Below, one piece after another: positions 1 to 8,261 of a stretch of 64,000 nucleotides of DNA. The notes beneath the pieces were generated by a model. That model searched no databases. It had not been told where the DNA came from and saw only the letters and a program-made list of their open reading frames with translations. This stretch comes from Schizochytrium sp. TIO01 (lineage: Eukaryota; Sar; Bigyra; Thraustochytrida; Thraustochytriidae). The stretch spans positions 8,618,761 through 8,682,760 of the forward strand of contig SMSO01000031.1 in assembly GCA_004764695.1 (NCBI GenBank), written 5' to 3'. Position numbers and translations under genes: made by a program. Numbering within the stretch: position 1 is the stretch's first letter; the number at the start of each line of letters is the position of its first letter.

Positions 1-1413
1 GGCGATGAGAATCTCCCCAAGGATCACTTCCTGCTCCATAAACAGCTTCGTGGAAACCCTCGAAACTGGTGCACTATCAAGGTCCTTCTTACATTTCCTA
101 AACTCAAGCGTCAGGGTATCAAAGCTCGCGAAGTCGTACGCGCCGTCAAGCACGCTTCGCAAAATGCCAAGAGCAACAATAAAAACGCTGACAAACCGCT
201 CCTCGAAGTCAGCAAAGACGGAAGAGCAATCCGGCGCACCCGCGCGATGGCGATTGAATCGGGTGCCTTGGGGGGGACCCAAGATGATAATCGTGATGCT
301 GAGAAGCATGTAGAGGAAGAAGATTTGGAGAAGATTGCTCGCACGGTGCGAGTGACGAGTTTAGCAAGCATGCAGGACCTTAGGGATAGGAGCCCGATCT
401 CGGAGACCAAAGTTCGTGCGTACTTCGAGGAGCAGATTAAGAAGTTGCCAAAGATTATTGGCGGCGCTGGAGAACAGCAGTCTGCGGCAGCAGTGAAAGA
501 TATGGTCAAGAGTGTGCGCCTCGAGAATATGCAGCAGCCCAATCAAAAGGAAGCCTTCGCGAGAAAACCGCAACCGTATGCACTGGTGGAACTTGCATCG
601 CAACAACTCGCTGCAGCGATGGTCGAAGCACATGCATCGACAGATTGGCGCCGCGGGGTTCAGGTGAAACGCGAGCGCCCCACCAAGAAACACAATAAGC
701 AGAACAATGCCAACATCGCTCATGAAGCCGACCAAACTCCGCAGCAGCAACAACAGCAGCAGCAGATTAAAAAACAGAACAAAAAACAGCAAAATAAGTC
801 GAAAACCAATGAAGATGCACAAGCATGCTCTACTACCCCGCAGGAAGAAACTGTCTCGCCTGCTGCTCCTGCAGCCGTAGCTGTAGAACCCGAGGCTATG
901 GTCGATGCTGCTGAAGAAGACCAGGTAGACACCGCTTCGGCCCAAGCTAACCGGCGAAAGGGCAAGGTCCGCACACTCGACAGAGACAACCTTGAAGGTT
1001 TTATTGCGGACTTTCCGAGCAAAATAAAGATGCAACGCAAAAAGGGACCGCGCTCCTACTTCTTCAGGCTTGCTGATAAGCCTGAGGAATTCCGTAAGCT
1101 CCGTGTTGGCTCTGTTGTTTCCTACATTGCAGATGCAAATGGTAATGCTATGCATGTAGAACTAGACCAAGAGGCAGAGGAAAAGCACCGTGTGGAGACT
1201 TTTGAAGCTGAAGCAGCGGAGGCTGGTACCTCCATGCCCACACCCCCACGCCGCAAGCCCAAGCCCAAAGCAGGCACCGCGGCTAGTTCTTTTGTTTCGG
1301 GCGCTCAGGGATCATTTGCACGCGGACCTCCAAACGAACAAAGCAAGTACCGCGGATTTGGGCACCGGGAGTGGCGCGGACTACGTGGGGTGGCGCAAAC
1401 TGCCTCTGCGTAA
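1..1413 (+). CDS. La-motif RNA-binding protein, 5' partial
   Basis: The frame is open from base 1 to a TAA at 1411-1413, so the start lies upstream. The first ~80 visible residues are the C-terminal two thirds of a La motif (HTH La): DENLPKDHFL, then WCTIKVLLTFPKLK, then LLEVSKDGRAIRR. This winged-helix fold binds RNA 3' ends in La and LARP proteins. A long low-complexity linker follows, with a Gln/Lys-rich run near 740-810 and Ala/Glu-rich parts. Near the C-terminus, about 985-1170, is a compact segment (GFIADF ... YFFRLAD ... LRVGSVVSY ... HVEL) that reads like a degenerate cold-shock or OB-fold domain. That second assignment is inference. It is transcribed convergently with the decarboxylase gene. 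A likely role is mRNA binding or translation control. I see no canonical RRM in the visible part, so calling it genuine La (SSB) is not justified. Confidence 0.8.
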   Translation, partial: GDENLPKDHFLLHKQLRGNPRNWCTIKVLLTFPKLKRQGIKAREVVRAVKHASQNAKSNNKNADKPLLEVSKDGRAIRRTRAMAIESGALGGTQDDNRDAEKHVEEEDLEKIARTVRVTSLASMQDLRDRSPISETKVRAYFEEQIKKLPKIIGGAGEQQSAAAVKDMVKSVRLENMQQPNQKEAFARKPQPYALVELASQQLAAAMVEAHASTDWRRGVQVKRERPTKKHNKQNNANIAHEADQTPQQQQQQQQIKKQNKKQQNKSKTNEDAQACSTTPQEETVSPAAPAAVAVEPEAMVDAAEEDQVDTASAQANRRKGKVRTLDRDNLEGFIADFPSKIKMQRKKGPRSYFFRLADKPEEFRKLRVGSVVSYIADANGNAMHVELDQEAEEKHRVETFEAEAAEAGTSMPTPPRRKPKPKAGTAASSFVSGAQGSFARGPPNEQSKYRGFGHREWRGLRGVAQTASA

Positions 1414-2079
1414 CTCAAAATCTATTCTTATTTTTTTTTTCCAAATTCGACAGAAATCAGAACTTCTACATAGCATAATAGTCCTTCATCGCACACACAA
1501 AGTTTTTAGTACATAATCATCTCGCTGTGCCATCATTTAGTCAACCAGTTTGTAAATTTGTTTACAAGAGGTGAAGTAGTGACACGCGCACTCTGCAGTT
1601 ACCCTTTCTTTCTTGCACTTAGGCAGAGGAAAAAGAAATCAGGCTGAACTGCTGAGAACACATAATTTCCACTCACATGCCCTACACACGTGCTCGTTTA
1701 CGTTCGAGGATGGTACTGCAAGCATGTAACGTGGATGTAGTTGCCAATTCATATTAACCCATTTCCTTTCTTAGTTTCACCCTCTTTTGCTGACATCGAC
1801 AGCTTTGCTCGCCGCCATCAAGAACTAAGCATGCGGATATAGTATACGCGAACTCAACCTTGAGAGTTTTTCAATCAGTTGGATGCTACTTTTAGCAGAG
1901 AAAAGTGCAAAAGCTTATGCTTGAATTACAAACAACATAAAGTCAAAGGTTAATGTGCATGGAAACAAAAATTAAAGTAAAATAAAAACATAACTCCTTT
2001 CTTGTATTGCTATGCCCCCACCAAAAGATTCAATCAAACCATCATCATCATTATCAAATAAGTATTACTACACCGCCAA
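1414..2079. other. intergenic, convergent 3' ends
   Basis: This is a 666-bp spacer between two converging genes. It has a T-run just after the upstream stop and AT-rich sequence near 1960-2040. No open frame of interest or RNA gene was recognised. Confidence 0.6.
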
Positions 2080-4404
2080 TCACTTGCCAGACGCACCGAA
2101 AAGACCTTGATCATCTTCCAAAGCAAGCTCGGGAGCAACAAGCGAAGTGAGGAAAAGCTCTTTATTTCCCTTGAACAAGTTACGAACTTCTGCTGGCATG
2201 GTTTCCCAATACTCACTCCAATACTTTGACTTGCTTGGCTCTTGACTTGTCGATGTTTTCTTGCCAAGCTTCTCATGCGCTGGCGCTCGCTCAGCTCCCT
2301 GCTGAGGCCTAGATTGAGACGCTGAGGATGGTGTAGCGGGGGTGCTGCGGCCCGATGCTCGTGAACTTCGTCCATCGGAGCGTGGAGTGCCAGCACGTGG
2401 ATGATGCATAGAGATTTCCTCATCCGCAGCAACGTAGACTGGCATAGGACGTGATTTGGCGTTTGGCACAATCTCACTTAGCAGCTCAAGTTGATTTTGC
2501 AAAACTCGTAGAATATCACTCTCAAAGGTAAGGGGGTTTGCCACAACTACGCGCAGAGCCACCACGGGGTGGCCACCATACCGAGGCGCACGAATCGTTG
2601 TTCGTGATACAAAGGTACGTCCCTGCAAGGTTTGCTTCTGTTGCAAGGCAATATTTAATTCATCAATCTTGGCATTTTCCTCCGAAGTTAGCTTATCACC
2701 ACGCAGAACAGCCTCCTGCAGTGCGGGGGGGACCACGCGATATAATAAAATATTGGTGGCCGGCTTTGTCACGAGCTCGAACCACCCCTTCGAAGTGAGA
2801 ATTTGGCGCGCCATAAAGTTTACAATACGAATACTACGGTCTACCAGGACTTCATAGCCCCGGATACCAAACACATTAAGGTTGGCATGCAAATATACTG
2901 CATTTGCAGGACGAGACCCTTCGAGAGTGAATTTACCCAGATCATATGACTCCTTGCGAATAATGTACCGTGCCGTCTTTTGCACCGAAGAAATCAGGCT
3001 TGGGTCTTGCAGAAAGCACAGGCCACAACCCATGGGCATGTAAAGTTGCTTATGTCCATCTAATGTGATAGTCTGTGCACGTTCAATGCCGCGTAGCAGG
3101 CCGCCGTGCTTCTTGGAGAAAACCAATGGTCCACCCCAGGCTGCATCTACATGGAAGTGCACCTTGTAGCGCTCCGCAATGTCTGCCAGCCCACTGAGAT
3201 CATCAATCGTACCTGTTTCAGTTGCACCCGCTACACCGAGCAGAGCGATGACAAGTAGCTTCTTCTCTTGGCACTCACGCACAGCCTCCTCAACTTTATC
3301 CAATCGTACGCGGAAGTTTTCATCAAATGGAACAGAGACCAACGATTGCATGCCGAGGCCAAGCACATCGACAGCCTTGCCCATAGAGTAGTGCAGAAGC
3401 TCACTGCCAATAATGCAGGCACCCTCATACCCGAGCTGCTTTAGTGCGGTAAACATTCCACACTGTTCAACACCAGCAAAACCCTCGCGAGGTCCAAGTG
3501 CCACGTTGCGAGCAATCCACAATGCTGTTGTGTTTGCCACCGTTCCTCCAGAAGTGAATACACCAAGCACAGCGTCCATAGCTTGTGAGTAGCGTGCATA
3601 AAAGCTGTCTTCACGCTGATATATTTGTCGATGCAGCTGAGCCATGGCCTCGCGCTCCAAAAAGGTGATTGTATTTGCGGTCTCGGTCTTGACCACATTT
3701 TGATTCATGGTCGTCACCAGTCTGCTCAAAGGTCTCATAAAAAAAGGCAGCGAAGATGTCATATGACCAATCATGGCAGGCGAGCTCGTGTTCACGGCAT
3801 CTTTAACTGCGGTATTGACAAAGTTATCCAAGTATCGGTCGATACGATCCTCATCACCTTGTAGAGGGTTTTCGGGCACCGAGATCTCTCCAAATCTCTC
3901 TGAGAGCTCCTTCAGCGATACATCTGCCGCTCGGACATGTTCCGCGCTCAAGAAGGCCTTTTCGGCAGCTTTAAGCTGCCTCTCAGTTTGCTTCAAGCTT
4001 GATGCCGCTGTGGCGATGGTATTTACTGCTGTCGCGGCATCATCAATATCATCATCTCGACAAGCCGCTGTCGTCGTCACATTTCCAGAAATGTCAATAT
4101 CTCCTTCATTATCGCTCTCGAGTCCGTTCTCGCTGCTTGCAAGGTATTCCTCATTGTTGCGAAGGTGAAGCTCGGGTAAGGTTGCCTCTTCTGCGGTTTC
4201 TCCAGCAGAGGAATTGTGCAGGTCACCGTCAGATGTAATCGACGATGAACGAGGCAAGAACAGCCTCCGAATGAGTTCTTCTTCGACCTCGTCGACCTCG
4301 TCCTCCTCTTCTTCTCCTTCTTCCTGATCTTCGTAAACGTCCTCTGACGCCTCTGATCGCACCTCGAGGGCCTCCATGGCGGTCCAGTGCACCTCGAGCA
4401 CCAT
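2080..4404 (-). CDS. PLP-dependent group II decarboxylase, PanP-like
   Basis: The product is about 774 aa from the ATG at 4404; an in-frame TTG lies one codon upstream. The core, roughly residues 185-660, is a fold-type I PLP enzyme. It has SGGTVANTTALW for cofactor phosphate binding, HVDAAWGG with the PLP-binding Asp (D420), and DGHKQLYMPMGCG with the Schiff-base Lys (K452). The layout and motifs match bacterial PanP, a putative aspartate 1-decarboxylase, better than animal or plant glutamate decarboxylases. Aspartate to beta-alanine is therefore a plausible reaction, with glutamate decarboxylation the alternative. The first ~180 residues are a non-catalytic extension with a dense Asp/Glu block at residues 20-44. 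The last ~120 residues include a Ser/Pro/Arg-rich tail. A second ATG at 4377 would trim nine residues. No mitochondrial or secretory signal is visible. The fold and cofactor assignment is firm; the substrate is not. Confidence 0.9.
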   Translation of the reverse strand: MVLEVHWTAMEALEVRSEASEDVYEDQEEGEEEEDEVDEVEEELIRRLFLPRSSSITSDGDLHNSSAGETAEEATLPELHLRNNEEYLASSENGLESDNEGDIDISGNVTTTAACRDDDIDDAATAVNTIATAASSLKQTERQLKAAEKAFLSAEHVRAADVSLKELSERFGEISVPENPLQGDEDRIDRYLDNFVNTAVKDAVNTSSPAMIGHMTSSLPFFMRPLSRLVTTMNQNVVKTETANTITFLEREAMAQLHRQIYQREDSFYARYSQAMDAVLGVFTSGGTVANTTALWIARNVALGPREGFAGVEQCGMFTALKQLGYEGACIIGSELLHYSMGKAVDVLGLGMQSLVSVPFDENFRVRLDKVEEAVRECQEKKLLVIALLGVAGATETGTIDDLSGLADIAERYKVHFHVDAAWGGPLVFSKKHGGLLRGIERAQTITLDGHKQLYMPMGCGLCFLQDPSLISSVQKTARYIIRKESYDLGKFTLEGSRPANAVYLHANLNVFGIRGYEVLVDRSIRIVNFMARQILTSKGWFELVTKPATNILLYRVVPPALQEAVLRGDKLTSEENAKIDELNIALQQKQTLQGRTFVSRTTIRAPRYGGHPVVALRVVVANPLTFESDILRVLQNQLELLSEIVPNAKSRPMPVYVAADEEISMHHPRAGTPRSDGRSSRASGRSTPATPSSASQSRPQQGAERAPAHEKLGKKTSTSQEPSKSKYWSEYWETMPAEVRNLFKGNKELFLTSLVAPELALEDDQGLFGASGK

Positions 4405-6673
4405 CAAGGTCTGTTTCTTGAGCTGCTCCAGAACAAGCGCTCACTTTCCTTTATATCTCTCACAGTCAAAAATCAATTATAAAATCAACCAAAAAGTCAC
4501 AATGTGGATTGATCAAGAACAACGAATGAAACAAAACCAATCAATTTACACTCCGCCGACTCACGCTTCAAGCTTGTGCTTGTTTTCTCGAGCTGCTCAA
4601 GCTCAAGGTGCGCAACGGATTGAGTGTCCGAGTTTGGGGTTTGGACCTTGACGTTTGGGGTTTGGGGTTCGGAGTTTGGAGTTTGGAGTTTGGAGTTTGG
4701 AGTTTGGGAATGTGAGAACACCGGAACATATCTTGAACGAAAACAGAAAAACAAGAAATGATCAACGAGAGAACATGAAAAGCCCCTTTCGTTGCAAAAG
4801 CTATCGAAGATCAACTGTACCTGCACAGCGCTTCTCTGAGAGTTGACCCAAGATGCGATTCCAGCTGCGAAAACGTGAACATGCTACACATCTCCGCGAC
4901 GGAGCCCTGTGCATAAATAAACCATCACGTTCTTGGTTGGCTACCGCCCTCTTGAAACATGGGCCTGATTGAAGTGGCGTCTCCTGAACTCGCTGAGATC
5001 TGCTCAACGAACGATACCTCTTCAAGTTAGCCACTTGGCTTTTGCATGCGCCAACTCAGCGAAGGAAGTTTTCGTTCTTGGCTTCTCGAGATGAGGTGAC
5101 TGATCATAAGTCCTTCCTCTTTTAGAGGTGGGTTTGACAGCTCTTTTGCTTGCTTGCGTAAGCAATAATGAGGTTCTTTCTGATTTGCAAAATTGCCATT
5201 TTGTAGTTCGTGGCGCTTTTGTTTCTGGGCACAATTCCTTCGATTCCAAGACGCCAGAAACAGAGCAACGCGAGCAACTTGCTTGAGACGGGACACTTGG
5301 AGAAATGCCTCCCGAGAAGGAGGGCGAAGAGACGATGCACAGGAGCAAGAATATGGTTCTATGCTCTTGAGGTACGTACCTATTTTGTAAAAGATGCAGG
5401 AAAGAACCAATGAAAGCTCTCGGTCAGTCCCCTGGTTTGCCATGGGCAGAATGAAAAGTGAAACACTATATGCTAGCTTAACAAGTCACTACCTAGTACA
5501 GCCAACTCGAGCTAAGGAGGATCTCGGCGGTGTCGGATTGGAGATGGTTGACTTGTTGTTCTGCTCCTGGGATCTAAGAAAGGGGATGAATTCTGGTTGG
5601 TTTTCACAACATTTTCATAGTCATTTTATAAAAACTTGAGGTTCAAGTCAACTCTTTTTCTTTTTCTTTTTCTTTTCTCTTTTCTTTTTCTCGTTTCTCT
5701 TTTCGTTTGCTTCTGTTTTGCTTTCTTGTGCTAAGGGCTTTTGCTCTTCAAGTTGCGAACTCGAAGATCCAAAGGGACTAAAGACGGCGATAGTCTGGGA
5801 AACCAACGACGTCGCGTGTCTTGGAAGCAAATAGTGGGACTCCGTCGTTCCTCAAAACGACGACGGTGCCTTTGAAGATTGTGTTCTTATGCGAGGTATA
5901 ATGACGGATAGTCGGTGACCCTTATCCTATCAGCCACTAAGAACAAATTCGCGGACCTGCGATAGGTGGGAGAAGGAAGTTCGATGGACTACTGAATGTC
6001 GATCATTTGCATGGCAAATTGAGACGATGGAGACAAAGCATAAGAACTTCGAAGAGGCTCTTGAGGTCTTGGCTTGATAAAGGTGTGCACCTGGACTTCT
6101 TCAGAACAAAGTTTAGTAGCAAGAAAACTTGTGTTTGTTTGTTTGTTTTGCGAGATCAACCATCACCAACCTGAGAAGATTTCCTATTGCCAATTTTCTT
6201 TTATACGAACATGTAAAAACTAATAGCTTCGTGAGAAAATACGAATAGAGATATATAAGGTCAAACAGATTCCCGGTAGCAACTTTTAAGCTCATTTTAT
6301 ACAAGTTGATCGATAAATCTTTGCTGAAGCTTATGGCTGTCGCCAATTCCGTATTGCCCTTGTCTATGAGTTTATCAATGCACGGAACGATGATGATCTT
6401 CTTGGCTACAGCCCCAGCACCAGGGACAAATTATAATGTTTGAGGAATAGCAGTATCACTACATAATTTTTAATTTCTAAAGATAAAAAAAATAAAAGAC
6501 TCGAAGAATGAAAAAATGATTGAATATCTTGGATACGCATGGCCAAGCTTGCAAGGACTGAGAAACAAGTGAAGCTTAAATCTGACCCACGCCTCATTGT
6601 AGAGACAAAACCACACCTCAGCTTTGTTTCCCTAGCCCGTGAAGATTCAACGCAGGTCTGAATTTCGTTCAAT
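4405..6673. other. intergenic, divergent promoters
   Basis: This 2.3-kb region separates the divergently transcribed decarboxylase and oxidoreductase genes. It holds a degenerate heptamer array (4631-4709) and a CT-rich tract near 5655-5710. Short open frames occur on both strands near 5.0-5.6 kb, but none resembles a known protein and they contradict each other. I call no gene here. Confidence 0.5.
4631..4709. repeat. degenerate GTTTGGR heptamer array
   Basis: About ten head-to-tail copies of a 7-mer (GTTTGGG then GTTTGGA) lie about 230 bp upstream of the decarboxylase start. The first copies vary and the last five are nearly perfect. It is G-rich on one strand and superficially telomere-like, but it is internal and short, so a minisatellite is the simple reading. 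Confidence 0.8.
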
Positions 6674-7612
6674 ATGCGCGCAGTCCGAGCTGCCAAAGGC
6701 CTCTGTGAGATGGCCAAGCCTCATGCCGAAAAGGGTCAGCGTCTCGTCAAAGTTCACGCCTTCGGCGTGAATAGACCTGAACTTCTGCAAAATGAAGGAG
6801 CTTACCCTGTGAGACCTGGTCAAACCGATGTTCTTGGACTAGAATTAGCCGGCGTCGACCAAGACTCTGGCGAGGAGGTCTGTGCTCTAGTTGGTGGTGG
6901 TGCTTATGCCGATTTCTGCGTCACAGACCATCGCATGACACTTCCAGTGCCTTTCAAGGGAGAAGATCGGTTTGTTAAAGCAGCTGCCTTGCCGGAAACG
7001 ACGTTTACTGTGTGGAAGAATCTGTTTTGGAACGGTCCAGACTCGCTCAAGGGCAAATCCGTTTTCATCCAGTCGGGCACTTCGGGTATCGGCACGACAG
7101 CCATTGCAATGGCTAAGGCATTCGGAGCAAGCCATGTTGCAACAACTGCTCGGGATGATGATCGCTGCAAATTCTGTGTAGAGGTTGCTGGCGCCGACGA
7201 ATGCTTCAACTACAAGACCGAGGCATGGGAAGAGAAGGCCAAGGCAGACGTGATTCTTGACATGGTCGGAGGCTCGTATTTGCCGAGACATCTCAAAATG
7301 ATGAACCAAGGCGCACGTCTAGTCATCATTGGCTTCCTCCAGTCCCCTGTGACTGAGAAGGCCAATTTGTCTAGAGTTTTATTGAAAAACCTTACCATTA
7401 CTGGATCCGTTTTGCGGTCTGCACCCGATACGGAGAAGGCTCGCATCTGCGAGGAGCTTAAACGCCATGTATGGCCTCGCATCGAAGCTGGCGAAATTGC
7501 GCTTCCCCACATTAGCCATACATTTCATGGGCTTGAATCCTACGCAGATGCCTTTGATGATATGAAGAACTCCAGACATATGGGCAAAATGGTTGTCACC
7601 CTCGACAATTGA
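6674..7612 (+). CDS. zinc-independent quinone oxidoreductase, PIG3/TP53I3-like
   Basis: A 312-aa medium-chain dehydrogenase/reductase. The N-terminal GroES-like half carries GVNRPELLQNEGAYP (31-45) and the PE of AAALPETTF, typical of the QOR/PIG3 family. The Rossmann half has the nucleotide-binding loop SGTSGIGTTAI (134-144), followed by FNYKTEAWEE and DMVGGSY, as in human TP53I3. Catalytic and structural zinc Cys/His ligands are absent, consistent with NADPH:quinone reductase. Expected activity is NADPH-dependent one-electron reduction of quinones in the cytosol. It is slightly shorter at the N-terminus than animal relatives, but the ATG at 6674 sits directly at the expected first strand (MRAVR), so the start is credible. 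It is single-exon and divergent from the decarboxylase gene. Family assignment is strong; the physiological substrate is unknown. Confidence 0.9.
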   Translation: MRAVRAAKGLCEMAKPHAEKGQRLVKVHAFGVNRPELLQNEGAYPVRPGQTDVLGLELAGVDQDSGEEVCALVGGGAYADFCVTDHRMTLPVPFKGEDRFVKAAALPETTFTVWKNLFWNGPDSLKGKSVFIQSGTSGIGTTAIAMAKAFGASHVATTARDDDRCKFCVEVAGADECFNYKTEAWEEKAKADVILDMVGGSYLPRHLKMMNQGARLVIIGFLQSPVTEKANLSRVLLKNLTITGSVLRSAPDTEKARICEELKRHVWPRIEAGEIALPHISHTFHGLESYADAFDDMKNSRHMGKMVVTLDN

Positions 7613-8261
7613 TTGGCATTACCTGTTCATTAGCTTCTAGAGCGGTATATTTGCAGCTGTCTTTATTCAGGCACGTCTACATAAAAATTTAGTGGAAGAG
7701 TGACAAACCAGATTCCACTCCTTATACCATTTGAAAGTGGAAACCAGACACAGATGCAAACAAGCCCTCAAGAAAGATTATTTCAAGTATAATTTCCCCG
7801 AAGGAGCGATGTAAACAGTAGTTGAGAATTCTGATTATTTTGTCTCCACAATAAATCGTTCGAACTTCATTTCTCCTGTTTGCCAGTACTACTCAAGATT
7901 TTGGCAAATAATTTAAAAGAAGCATCAACATAGGCTAGTAACTTAGAACAACGATCATTCTGAAAACCAGACCTGTGAGTTCATTCAAAATTTAAATTTT
8001 ATGTTTTTAATTTTTTTTTAATACCTTGACCTCACAGCGGCTTTTGGGAGTGTACTTGTCACGGTATTCCAGCGAGAAAAAACAACTTGTATGTTATCCA
8101 TTCTACCTCGCAAACTCATCATGTAAAGAGAAATTCGAGTTCCATTTGTACATGTACACATGGTCGTAAGCTTGCCACGTGAGTATGCGCCAGGGTAACG
8201 AATATGTTATTTTCCAAAATTGAAGAGAGATGAGGAAATGTGTGCTTACTACAAAATAACA
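7613..8261. other. intergenic, convergent 3' ends
   Basis: A 649-bp AT-rich spacer between convergent genes, with T- and A-rich runs around 7990-8025. Nothing codable or structured was recognised. Confidence 0.6.

Noticed and set aside
361-1155. 264-codon and shorter frames on the minus strand
   Set aside because: Shadows of the La-motif gene; the Leu-rich segments are complements of its Gln/Lys codons.
4631-4709. Telomeric repeat
   Set aside because: The G-rich heptamer is degenerate, very short and internal between genes; a minisatellite is enough to explain it.
5022-5443. 138-codon and overlapping frames on both strands
   Set aside because: Mutually exclusive frames in non-coding texture with no domain.
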